In this document: in pieces, positions 53,654 to 62,042 of the stretch | How the letters are laid out: every line of letters starts with the position of its first letter | Numbering within the stretch: position 1 is the first letter of the stretch | Assembly: GCF_965230805.1 (NCBI RefSeq) | Contig: NZ_OZ246019.1 | Coordinates: 3,348,001-3,412,000, forward strand | Length of the DNA: 64,000 bases | Direction: 5' to 3' | From: Marinifilum sp965230805 | Lineage (GTDB): Bacteria; Bacteroidota; Bacteroidia; Bacteroidales; Marinifilaceae | The notes under the pieces: model-generated | Databases searched by the model: none | What the model was told of the DNA's origin: nothing | The model's input: the letters and a program-made list of their open reading frames with translations, nothing else | Program-made: the position numbers and the translations under genes

Positions 53654-54583
53654 ATGTCAGATAAAATCGTAAGAATAGAAAATCTTTCACATAAATATAG
53701 TAAGGACTGGGCCATAAAAGATATCAACTTTGAAATTGGCAATAATGAAATTCTTGGTTTATTAGGTTCAAATGGAGCCGGAAAATCCACGACAATGAAT
53801 ATTCTTTGTGGTGTATTAAATCAAACCGAAGGGAATGTATATATCAACGGTATCAATATGCGCAAAAATCCGATTGAGGCTAAAAAATATATTGGATTTT
53901 TACCTCAAAAACCACCGGTATATCCTGATTTAACGGTAAGAGAGTATTTAACACATTGTGCTTACTTGAGACTGGGGCCAAAATGTAAAATTGCTAAAGC
54001 TGTAGATGAAGCGCTTGAAAAATGTGGTCTGACTTCTATGAGCAAACGGGTAATCCGAAATTTATCAGGAGGGTATCAACAACGCGTTGGCATAGCACAG
54101 TCTATCATCCACAAGCCCAAGCTGGTTGTGTTTGATGAGCCCACAACAGGATTGGATCCTAACAATATTGTAGAAATTAGAGCCCTTATTTCTGAAATTG
54201 CAGAAGACAGGGCAGTTGTATTATGCTCACATATTTTACCTGAAGTCCAGGCGACTTGTGGAACAATAAAAATGATAGAAAAAGGAAAGCTGGTATTCTC
54301 AGATACCATGGAAGCTTTTAACGATTATATCGAACCAAATACCATTAGTCTGGCACTGGAAAATCCTCCATCAAAAGAGGACATCCTTTCAATTAATGGA
54401 GTGAAGGAGGTGAGAAACCTTAATGGCAATAAATTTCAAATCGTATTTGATACTTCAATAAACGTATCACGTGCCATTGTAAATAAATGTATTGAAAAGG
54501 ATTGGGGCTTGTTGGAGATTGTGCTTGAAAAACAATCCCTTGATCTTATTTTTGCTCACTTGTCAGGTAAAAACTCAAAATAA
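53654..54583 (+). CDS. GldA-like ABC transporter ATP-binding protein
   Basis: 309 residues. Walker A GSNGAGKST, Q-loop in 'GFLPQKPPVYPD', signature LSGGYQQR, Walker B 'VVFDEPTTGLDP', H-loop 'CSHI'. Closely related to the 7033 ATPase along its full length, including the C-terminal regulatory-like part. It lies between two GldFG-type permeases (44 bp and 8 bp away) and should energise both. Confidence 0.93.
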   Translation: MSDKIVRIENLSHKYSKDWAIKDINFEIGNNEILGLLGSNGAGKSTTMNILCGVLNQTEGNVYINGINMRKNPIEAKKYIGFLPQKPPVYPDLTVREYLTHCAYLRLGPKCKIAKAVDEALEKCGLTSMSKRVIRNLSGGYQQRVGIAQSIIHKPKLVVFDEPTTGLDPNNIVEIRALISEIAEDRAVVLCSHILPEVQATCGTIKMIEKGKLVFSDTMEAFNDYIEPNTISLALENPPSKEDILSINGVKEVRNLNGNKFQIVFDTSINVSRAIVNKCIEKDWGLLEIVLEKQSLDLIFAHLSGKNSK

Positions 54584-54591
54584 TAGAGCGT

Positions 54592-56895
54592 ATGAATAAG
54601 TTAGTCAGAATTGCAAAGTTGGAGCTTAGTACTTTGTTTTTTTCTCCAATAGCCTGGATCGTATTATTTGTTTTTTCATTATTATGTGGAATTTCTCTTT
54701 TTGGTTTTCTTGAGGAAACTTTTTTACTACAGCTTTTTTATGAAGAAGGCTCTGGTCAAACACTGTCATTCCTTGTGGATGGAGATTCAGGGTATTTTAG
54801 ATTAATTCGAACAACCTTATTTGTTTTTATCCCATTGCTAACCATGGGTATCATTAGCAGGGAAAATCATAGTGGTTCCATAAAACTTTTATATTCATCA
54901 CCGATAAGAATTCGTTCGATTATTGCTGGAAAATATCTAGCCATTTTGGTGTATGTTTTTCTTTTAATGTTTATCGCTTTTATTGGAGCTTTTTATACAA
55001 TGTTTTATATCGAAAATGCCGATTTTAATATTGTTTTATCAGGTTTGTTAATTCTTTTCTTAATGGCTGCAGCTTATGCTGCCATTGGACTTTATGTTTC
55101 TTCTTTATCGCACTACCCGGTTGTTGATGTTATTGTTACAATAGCTATCCTGGGCTTTTTAGATTTAATGCTGAGTTTGGTTAGGGAAGTACCCGTTGCC
55201 CGTGATATATTCTATTGGTTTTCATTATCACAGCACACAAGAATAACCTTAATGGGCCTCATAACCACTGGCGATATTGCTTACTTTTTAATGATAATCA
55301 TCTTGTTTTTATCATTAACCTGGTTTAAACTCAATTTAAACAGATTGTCGTCAAGAGAAAAAATGATATCAAGACTAAAAATGTTTGGAGTAATTTTATG
55401 TATTGCTGCGATAGGATATATTTTAACCCACCCAAAATATACCTATTACAAAGATGTTACACGGAATCAATCCAATACTATTGGGACAAGGTTACAAAAT
55501 GTACTAGAACAACTTGATGGTGAGCAAATAAAAATGACCAATTATGCAAATATATCAGGTGGTGATTACGCATGGTTAATTCCTAAGTCTCAGATGTTGG
55601 ATAAATCTATATTGGAATCCTACAGACGCTTTTTACCTGATATGAATGTGGATTATATTATGTATGTCCCAATTGATGGTAAGTTTGAAGATTTGAATGA
55701 ACTTGGTCAGAAAAATATTGAGAAAGCCTTAAATCAGCATAAGATGAAGCTGGGGAAAGATGTTGTAACCTCAGGTGAATTGAAAGACAAGATTGATTTG
55801 AAAACATTGGCTAATAATATGTCGGTTCGTGTACTAGAATATAAAGACAGGAGGGCTATAATTCCTATACAGTATAGTTCTAATGACCTTGCAAAAGAGC
55901 AAGAATGGACAGCAGCCTTTTTGAATTTGGCTGATTCTTGCTGCCAGGTCGCATTTTTAACCGGAAATGGGGAGCGAGCTTATACTAATAGCTATGACAG
56001 AAAAGATAATTGGGGTTATTTCTTTACTCACAGAAAACTCCGAGGGTCACTTATTAATCAGGGCTTTGAAATTAGGGAGGTTGATCCCCGGAATGCTATC
56101 TCTGAAGATGTTGACATTCTGGTTATTGCCGATCCAACTTCTGCTTATTCAGAAGAAGAAATGACAGTGATACATAATTATGTTGATAGGGGAGGAAACT
56201 TAATAATTGCAGGTGAACCTGAACACCGGGGAAGCCTAAATCCCTTACTCTCATATCTTGGTGTTGAGTTGTTGCCTGGAGTAATTTACAACGATGATGC
56301 AGTAAAACATGCTCCAGATTTGATTACGGGCTATATGAATCATACTTATGGTATAAATAGTGAATTTTCATTGGAGGAATACGGAGGTTCCATTAAAATT
56401 GGTTTTCCTGGTGCTACAGCTTTGAAATATGAGGAAATTAAAGGATTTAAAGTGACACCATCCATAAGAACTAAGCAAGACTATACCTGGATGGAAGCTG
56501 AGAAAATGACTAATCTACAAATGGTAAAATATAATCCTGAGCTTGGAGAGAAGAAAGAGTCGTTTGCTTTAGGAATTGACCTGGTTAGAGAAATAAACGG
56601 TAAGCAACAAAAAATAATAATTTTTAGTGATGCAGATTTTATTACTCAAAAAGGGAGTGAAACTGCTTCAAGAACAGGGAGTCATTCCAATTTTTCACTA
56701 ATCACTGAAATTGTACCCAAATGGTTTACAAATTCATTGCTGCCTCCTAAAACCGTTAATATTGCTGGAACCGATACTAGTGTTACAATCGGTTTATCTG
56801 GCCTAACTATTATAAAACTCATCTTTTGGGTATTGATACCTCTCTCAATTTTAAGTTTTGGGTGTATTATACTTATTAAACGCAAAAGGATGTAG
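54592..56895 (+). CDS. Fused GldF-GldG-like ABC permease, second of two
   Basis: 767 residues, same architecture as 51279 and 8036: 'FFSPIAWIVLFVFSLLCG', 'MGIISRENHSGSIKLLYSSPIR', GldG-like region with 'VAFLTGNGERAYTNS' (in place of the usual DGHQER), 'DVDILVIADPTSAYSEEEMTVIHNYVDRGGNLIIAGEPE', 'IIFSDADFIT', and a final helix ending 'KRKRM'. It resembles the 8036 protein more than its neighbour in the periplasmic start ('TNYANISGGDYAWLIPKSQ' vs 'TAYANVFGDNFYGLSPRSQ'). The TlpA gene follows 32 bp later. Confidence 0.9.
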   Translation: MNKLVRIAKLELSTLFFSPIAWIVLFVFSLLCGISLFGFLEETFLLQLFYEEGSGQTLSFLVDGDSGYFRLIRTTLFVFIPLLTMGIISRENHSGSIKLLYSSPIRIRSIIAGKYLAILVYVFLLMFIAFIGAFYTMFYIENADFNIVLSGLLILFLMAAAYAAIGLYVSSLSHYPVVDVIVTIAILGFLDLMLSLVREVPVARDIFYWFSLSQHTRITLMGLITTGDIAYFLMIIILFLSLTWFKLNLNRLSSREKMISRLKMFGVILCIAAIGYILTHPKYTYYKDVTRNQSNTIGTRLQNVLEQLDGEQIKMTNYANISGGDYAWLIPKSQMLDKSILESYRRFLPDMNVDYIMYVPIDGKFEDLNELGQKNIEKALNQHKMKLGKDVVTSGELKDKIDLKTLANNMSVRVLEYKDRRAIIPIQYSSNDLAKEQEWTAAFLNLADSCCQVAFLTGNGERAYTNSYDRKDNWGYFFTHRKLRGSLINQGFEIREVDPRNAISEDVDILVIADPTSAYSEEEMTVIHNYVDRGGNLIIAGEPEHRGSLNPLLSYLGVELLPGVIYNDDAVKHAPDLITGYMNHTYGINSEFSLEEYGGSIKIGFPGATALKYEEIKGFKVTPSIRTKQDYTWMEAEKMTNLQMVKYNPELGEKKESFALGIDLVREINGKQQKIIIFSDADFITQKGSETASRTGSHSNFSLITEIVPKWFTNSLLPPKTVNIAGTDTSVTIGLSGLTIIKLIFWVLIPLSILSFGCIILIKRKRM

Positions 56896-56927
56896 TTGAA
56901 CATTTAATTATAAAAAATTATACAACA

Positions 56928-58307
56928 ATGAAAAAAATAGGATTACTGATATTCGCTGTTTGTTTAAGCATTCAAATATATGCCGAACAGGTAAAAGTAA
57001 ATGTAAACATCAATAACCATAAGGGAAAACAAACATTATTGATTGTTAACGGTACTTCTCATAATTTCAATCTTAATGAAGAACATAAGGCAAGTCTTGA
57101 TCTGGATATTTCAGAAACAAGCTGGGGCAGGTTTAAATATATGGGTTCATTATTAGTAGTTGATTTATTACTGATTCCCGGAAAAGAAATCAATATTGAG
57201 TTTGATGCGAAAGCCAGTCATAACGGAGTAATGGGTAAAATAGGCTTTCCTGTGGCTATTAAATGTGACGATGGAGGGATCAATGAGTTTTTGCTGAACT
57301 ATCAGATTGATATTTCGGAAAGTCAATTGGCACCCTTTAGTATAGAGGATAGAGCAAAATCATCCGATGAATTAGCTGTACGTTTTGATGAGGTCATAAA
57401 TAATGAATTGAAAAAGATTGATAAGCTTGGGACAGGTGTAAAATACAAAGAACAGCTTTCTTCATACATCAAAAATACCGTTGGTAACTCATTTCTGGGG
57501 TTTGCTTTCGAAAAAATGCGAAAAGGATATATTGTAAATTATGGAGATGCTTATTATCAAAAAATCGAATCTATAATTGAAAATAATGAAGAATCTGCAT
57601 TCAATGAGTATAGCTTACAATATATTAAAGATGCAGTTTTCCTTATTTCATCGCGAAATACAGATACTAAGGCAAAAGTGTATACTAAAGCCGTTAATTA
57701 TGCAGATAGTTTAAATATCAGGCCGCTAACAAGAATGTTGATATGGAAATATGCGTATGAATGTGTTGAAAATCACGGTATTGATGGTACCAAAGAAATG
57801 AGAGACGTTTTTGAAAAAACCTTTGCAGATACTCCGCAAGCTATGGATAGATTTAATTCTTTCATTAAACCATTTTTGATAACAGAAAAAGGGATGCCAT
57901 CTCCTACATTCAATTTTAAAGATGTAAACGGTAAAATGGTTTCCTTAGAAAGCCTGAAAGGAAAATATGTCTATATCGACCTGTGGGCCACATGGTGCGG
58001 TCCGTGCAAGAGGGAAATTCCATTTTTGCAAAAGCTCGAACATGCTTATGCTGGTAAAGACATTTATTTTGTGAGTATTTCTACCGATTTTCCTGATGAT
58101 TTAGAAAAGTGGAAGTCGATGGTAAAAGAAAAAGAACTGGGAGGAATTCAATTGCATATTGGAGAGGATAAAGAATTTGTTAAAGCTTATAAAGTAAAAG
58201 GAATACCTCGTTTTATTTTACTTGACAAAGAAGGAAAGATTGTTGATGCGAATGCTCCCAGACCTTCATCTCCAAAAGTTCGAGAATTGTTTAATGTTTT
58301 GTTGTAA
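56928..58307 (+). CDS. TlpA-like thioredoxin protein of locus-2 accessory operon
   Basis: 459 residues with a cleavable signal peptide ('LLIFAVCLSIQIYA'). N-terminal beta-domain ('VKVNVNINNHKGKQTLLIVNGT'), helical middle, TlpA domain starting 'FNFKDVNGKMVSLESLKGKYVYIDLWATWCGPCKREIPFLQKLE' in parts, with CGPC active site and cis-proline ('GIPRFILLDKEG'). It occupies the same relative place (just before the double trypsin gene) as the 32960 gene in the other cluster. Expected thiol-disulfide oxidoreductase. Confidence 0.92.
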   Translation: MKKIGLLIFAVCLSIQIYAEQVKVNVNINNHKGKQTLLIVNGTSHNFNLNEEHKASLDLDISETSWGRFKYMGSLLVVDLLLIPGKEINIEFDAKASHNGVMGKIGFPVAIKCDDGGINEFLLNYQIDISESQLAPFSIEDRAKSSDELAVRFDEVINNELKKIDKLGTGVKYKEQLSSYIKNTVGNSFLGFAFEKMRKGYIVNYGDAYYQKIESIIENNEESAFNEYSLQYIKDAVFLISSRNTDTKAKVYTKAVNYADSLNIRPLTRMLIWKYAYECVENHGIDGTKEMRDVFEKTFADTPQAMDRFNSFIKPFLITEKGMPSPTFNFKDVNGKMVSLESLKGKYVYIDLWATWCGPCKREIPFLQKLEHAYAGKDIYFVSISTDFPDDLEKWKSMVKEKELGGIQLHIGEDKEFVKAYKVKGIPRFILLDKEGKIVDANAPRPSSPKVRELFNVLL

Positions 58308-58324
58308 ACTTTTAAATTAAGTCT

Positions 58325-59989
58325 ATGTTAATGAAAACAATGTGCTTTTTGGGATTTCTCAGTGTTCTAACATTATATACGCAAGCTCAAGCAGATATTG
58401 ATGATAATTACACTAAGGCTATATCATTTGAAAAACAATTAATTGAAAATTATGATCGAATGCTGAAAAGTACTGTTCTGATAACAAAAGGAACAGGTGT
58501 TATTGTTTCGGAAGATGGCTACATTCTAACTGCAGCTCACGTAGTAGAGGGGCTCATTGAAGAGTTCGGTGATAGTATTTATACGGATATACAGTTATAC
58601 GATGGAAGAGAACTTAAGGCAAAGATACTGGGTAGGGATGAAATCAATGATTATGCCTTATTGAAGATTGTTGATGAAGGCACTTGGCAGTACTCAAAAA
58701 TTGGCAATACAGATACCTTTGGTGAAAACAATATTTGTTTCATGCTTGGGCATCCCGGTGGTCGAGAAGAAAACCGTCCGGCTGTACTACGTATGGGGTT
58801 TTATGAGCTATTGGCTGATAATTATTTCTTTCAAACTACTTGCATCATGAATCCCGGAGATTCCGGAGGACCTTTGTTCGATATTAAAGGAGAAGTTGTA
58901 GGCTTGTGCAGTTTCAATAATATAAAAACTGAATTTAACTTTTACACAAATATTGGTTATGTGAAAAGGAATTGGCATAAACTACTCGCTGGAGAGGTTT
59001 TTAACATTCTTTCTTCTTTAGATTATGAAAGCTCTAGTGGTCATGGTTTGTATACACCAAGAATTAAGAATGAGGTCAACGCCATTGATGGTGGATCTAA
59101 AGGTTTTAAAGAGGTGTTCAACAAGCTTAAGAATGAGACTGCTCATTCGATTGTTCTTGTCCGAAGTAATAAAAACAAACAAAAATCGCTTGTAAGTGGA
59201 AGCATTATTCATTCAGATGGTTACATTGTAGCAAAATCATCTATCGTAGGAAATGAAAATATAGAATGCTATTTGCCAGATAAAGAATGGGTTGAAGCTA
59301 AAGTTATACATCGGTTTATTGAGAATGATCTTGCACTTATTAAGGTTGAAAAAAATAATTTAAAACCTCTTAATATGAGTTTTCAGGATCAGTTGAAACC
59401 AGGTGATTTTGTAGCAACGATAGATTATAAAGATAGTATCAGGTATGCAGGAGTAGTAGGTGTACAAACCCGAAAGATTCCTGAGAAATCCCCTCCATAT
59501 GGCTTTTTAGGACTTAAGTTCAAAGATGGATTAGAGGTTGAGCAGGTAGTTGGCTATAGCCCTGCTTACAATGTGGGCGTAAAGAAAGGTGACAGATTGC
59601 TTAAAATGGGACAGGATTCAATTGCTGATTTGCAAAGTTTTTATAAGTGGATGGAAGCAACTAAACCGAATCAGATTATAAGTTTTAGCCTTGAACGAGA
59701 TGGTGAAGAATTGAATTTTGATGCAACACTCATAAAAAATACATTTTGGAGACCTCGGTTTAAAAATGGTAAAAATGGGCATAATTGGGCAGATGGTCTA
59801 TCAGCAGTTTTCACACATGATATGCCATTGGTTTATGACGACGCAGGCACGCCGGTAATTAATTTAGATGGTGATGTGGTTGGGATAAATATTGCCAAAG
59901 AAAATCGAACCTGTTCTTTTGCAATCCCAATTTATGAAGTTAAAAAATTGCTTGATACATATTTGCAAAAACATGAAACGGATAAGTGA
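58325..59989 (+). CDS. Trypsin-like serine protease with second, inactive trypsin domain and PDZ
   Basis: 554 residues (ATG 58331 is an alternative start), signal peptide to about 'LYTQAQA'. First domain has a full triad: His72 in 'ILTAAHVVEG', Asp109 in 'EINDYALLKI', Ser180 in 'NPGDSGGPLF'. Second domain has 'GSIIHSDGYIVAKSSIV' (His position is Ser), 'NDLALIKV' (Asp kept) and 'DDAGTPVINLDGDVVGINIA' (Ser position is Ala), with a PDZ domain ('YGFLGLKFKDGLEVEQVVGYSPAYNVGVKKGD') placed inside this half. Same layout as 34434. Last gene of the operon; a strong hairpin follows at 60019. Confidence 0.92.
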   Translation: MLMKTMCFLGFLSVLTLYTQAQADIDDNYTKAISFEKQLIENYDRMLKSTVLITKGTGVIVSEDGYILTAAHVVEGLIEEFGDSIYTDIQLYDGRELKAKILGRDEINDYALLKIVDEGTWQYSKIGNTDTFGENNICFMLGHPGGREENRPAVLRMGFYELLADNYFFQTTCIMNPGDSGGPLFDIKGEVVGLCSFNNIKTEFNFYTNIGYVKRNWHKLLAGEVFNILSSLDYESSSGHGLYTPRIKNEVNAIDGGSKGFKEVFNKLKNETAHSIVLVRSNKNKQKSLVSGSIIHSDGYIVAKSSIVGNENIECYLPDKEWVEAKVIHRFIENDLALIKVEKNNLKPLNMSFQDQLKPGDFVATIDYKDSIRYAGVVGVQTRKIPEKSPPYGFLGLKFKDGLEVEQVVGYSPAYNVGVKKGDRLLKMGQDSIADLQSFYKWMEATKPNQIISFSLERDGEELNFDATLIKNTFWRPRFKNGKNGHNWADGLSAVFTHDMPLVYDDAGTPVINLDGDVVGINIAKENRTCSFAIPIYEVKKLLDTYLQKHETDK

Positions 59990-60018
59990 GGCCACAGAGA
60001 AAGTTTACTATCCAATTA

Positions 60019-60055
60019 AAGCAGTAAAAAAGATTTCTTCTTTTTTACTGCTTTC
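60019..60055 (+). terminator. Terminator after locus-2 accessory operon
   Basis: AAAGCAGTAAAAAAG and CTTTTTTACTGCTTT form a perfect 15-bp stem with a 7-base loop. T-rich 3' arm on + and, by symmetry, on -; probably bidirectional. Confidence 0.8.
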
Positions 60056-60494
60056 TGTGTATATAATCTATGCCAGAAAAGCACTTATTTTCACAAGCGT
60101 TTGAAAAGAGAACTTTACAAACAAGCGTTGGTTTCTTTAAAATCCAGAAATTTGCTTTCGTAATTTAAAAAAGGGCCTAAGGCAGTATTCCCGTTTATAC
60201 AAATTACATTTCAAAACATCTGGTAAACCAATCTATTTTCTTGCAATCATTAATTCTTTTTGTATTGATTTGTATTTTCACCATCAAATTGTAAACAATC
60301 AATAGGAGAATAAAATACAAATCATTTTGATTCTTAAAATGTCAAATCAATTACGCAGTATCAATTATTCAATATACTGCATACAGAAACTTTTGGTTTA
60401 CAATCAGTGCAATACCAGTTGAATAGCCAAAGGATTCTAACTTGTTTTTGCTAAAATCTCTACAAATTTTTTGTGATTTTTAGAAAACCGCTGC
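60056..60494. other. AT-rich intergenic sequence
   Basis: I see no gene, RNA or clear motif here; short ORFs have no signal sequence or family pattern. It leads into the 106-bp tandem repeat. Confidence 0.4.
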
Positions 60495-60930
60495 TTTTGT
60501 TCTGTTCGCACTTGCATTTGATTGCTCTGCATGTTGTGTTGATTTCGATTTCAGATGGTTTAATTGTGTCCGCAGCTTGTTTTGTATCAAAAACCACTGC
60601 TTTTGTTCTGTTCGCACTAGCATTTGAATGCTCTGCATGTTGTGTTGATTTGAGACTGTTTAATTAATTGTGTCCGCAGCTTGTTTTGTATCAAAAACCA
60701 CTGCATTTGTTCTGTTCGCACTTGCATTTGATTGCTCTGCATGTTGTGTTGATTTCGATTTCAGATGGTTTAATTGTGTCCGCAGCTTGTTTTGTATCAA
60801 AAACCATTGCATTTGTTCTGTTCGCACTTGCATTTGATTGCTCTGCATGTTGTGTTGATTACGATTTCGGAAGGTTTAATTGTGTCCGCAGCTTCTTTTG
60901 TATCAAAAACCACTGCTTTTGTTTCATTTG
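60495..60930. repeat. 106-bp tandem repeat, four units plus a partial fifth
   Basis: The (T/A)TTTGTTCTGTTCGCAC start of the unit occurs at 60495, 60601, 60705 and 60811, and a partial unit begins at 60917 (spacings 106, 104, 106, 106). Each unit holds TTGCTCTGCATGTTGTG, GGTTTAATTGTGTCCGCAG and TTTGTATCAAAAACCA. Units differ by few bases, except unit 2, which is rearranged around GATTTGAGACTG. The period is not a multiple of three, so the ORFs that cross it (both strands) change frame from unit to unit and are unlikely to be real. Confidence 0.8.
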
Positions 60931-61128
60931 CAGGAACTATCGGGGACTATTTTAAGTCGAATTCACGTTATTTAGCAAACTGTGTCGATCCTTAATTCAG
61001 AGCGCCCGAGCTTCACCCACTTTTGAAATTTGCGTGTTGATAAAGCGTATCGTTAGTATATGTTTCGAAACATAAACATTTAAAATCATGCCAATAGTAC
61101 TGGTAACAGAACAGTTAATTATGCGATG

Positions 61129-61161
61129 GGCAGCCTCAATGGAGAGTGACTGCTCTTTTTT
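61129..61161 (+). terminator. Possible terminator-like hairpin before locus 3
   Basis: GGCAGCCTC can pair imperfectly with GAGTGACTGCTC, followed by TTTTTTT. The stem has an internal bulge, so this is tentative. No gene for it to terminate is obvious. Confidence 0.3.
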
Positions 61162-61230
61162 TACTCTCGGAACAAAGTATAAATTCAATTTTGTAACCGA
61201 TTAATAAATTATCTTTTCAGATAAAACATC

Positions 61231-61238
61231 TATATTTG
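61231..61238 (+). promoter_or_regulatory. Bacteroidota-type -7 element (TATATTTG)
   Basis: Exact TAnnTTTG match 10 bp before the ATG of the locus-3 sigma gene; the locus-1 sigma gene has the same octamer followed by the same AAC. No clear -33 TTTG at the usual distance. Confidence 0.5.
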
Positions 61239-61248
61239 AACCACTAAT

Positions 61249-61803
61249 ATGAAAAATCAGGAGCAAATAATCATACAGACATTAAAGAAAGGCGATGAGT
61301 CTGGTTTGCGTCAGATGTTTGATCTGTACTACACTCCAATGTGTGTATTTGCACTAAAGTATATTGATTCTTTCGATCAGGCCGAAGATTTGGTTCAGGA
61401 TATTTTTATTGGTTTTTGGGAAAACAAGCGCATAGATAATTTAAATAGCTCATTAAAATCTTATTTGTTTACTTCGGTTCGAAATAATGCCATCAATCGT
61501 ATTAGAAAGGAAAAAAGATTTCATCTTGAGGAATTAGATGATGAGTTTGATCTGTTTGAAGATGATGTTGTAGATCTTGAAGAATTGGAAGAAAAAAAGC
61601 AGAGCATCTATAAAGAAATTGAAAAACTTCCAACTCAAAGTCGCAAAGTATTTGAACTAATCATATTTGGCAACTGCAAATACGATGAAGTAGCTGTTGA
61701 ATTAAATGTATCACGAAATACCGTAAAAACTCATTTTTCCAGAGCCTTAAAACAACTGCGTTCATCGCTTGATGTTATAATTCTGATACTTATCGCATCA
61801 TAA
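61249..61803 (+). CDS. ECF sigma factor of SusCD locus 3 (FecI-like)
   Basis: 184-residue ECF sigma factor. Region 2: 'FDQAEDLVQDIFIGFWENK', 'SYLFTSVRNNAINRIR'; acidic linker ('EELDDEFDLFEDDVVDLEELEEK'); region 4: 'GNCKYDEVAVELNVSRNTVKTHFSRALKQLRSSL'; hydrophobic tail 'DVIILILIAS'. Its HTH recognition segment (SRNTVKTHFSRAL) differs clearly from those at 14615 and 39067 (SVNTVKTLxxxGY), so it may recognise a different promoter despite the similar upstream boxes. Confidence 0.93.
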   Translation: MKNQEQIIIQTLKKGDESGLRQMFDLYYTPMCVFALKYIDSFDQAEDLVQDIFIGFWENKRIDNLNSSLKSYLFTSVRNNAINRIRKEKRFHLEELDDEFDLFEDDVVDLEELEEKKQSIYKEIEKLPTQSRKVFELIIFGNCKYDEVAVELNVSRNTVKTHFSRALKQLRSSLDVIILILIAS

Positions 61804-61973
61804 ATGAAAAGAGCAATCTGTGTCAGTTGTCAACTATATTGCATTTCAATGTTTTCTAGACTCCTTCCAGACTTGTTTAAGACTCGTTCTACGTTTTAGG
61901 CTTCTTTTGTGCTTAATTTATAGCTTGTTACATGCGCATGTTTAAAAAACTGATCTTTTTTTTTAACTCTTGT

Positions 61974-62005
61974 CACCCATGAGCAATTTTTTGAATCATA
62001 CTAAT
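61974..62005 (+). promoter_or_regulatory. Candidate ECF-sigma promoter upstream of fecR, locus 3
   Basis: CACCCA followed after about 18 bp by CATACTAAT, preceded by a run of T (61955-61963). Matches the position and shape of the boxes at 15481 and 39703; only about 38 bp from the fecR ATG. Confidence 0.4.
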
Positions 62006-62042
62006 GTAAGCGCACTCGAAAAAGCTATTTAAATTGCGACAA

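Noticed and set aside
60495..60930. Possible CRISPR array
   Set aside because: Units repeat along their full 106 bp with no unique spacers, and no cas genes are present.
60668..60995. ORFs in several frames (for example FVLFALAFDCSACC) across the 106-bp repeat
   Set aside because: The repeat length is not a multiple of three, so each unit is read in a different frame; no start context or family match.
60997..61188. Minus-strand ORF (MNLYFVPRVKKEQSLSIEAAH...) as a transposase remnant
   Set aside because: No transposase motif is visible and there are no inverted repeats or target duplications around it.
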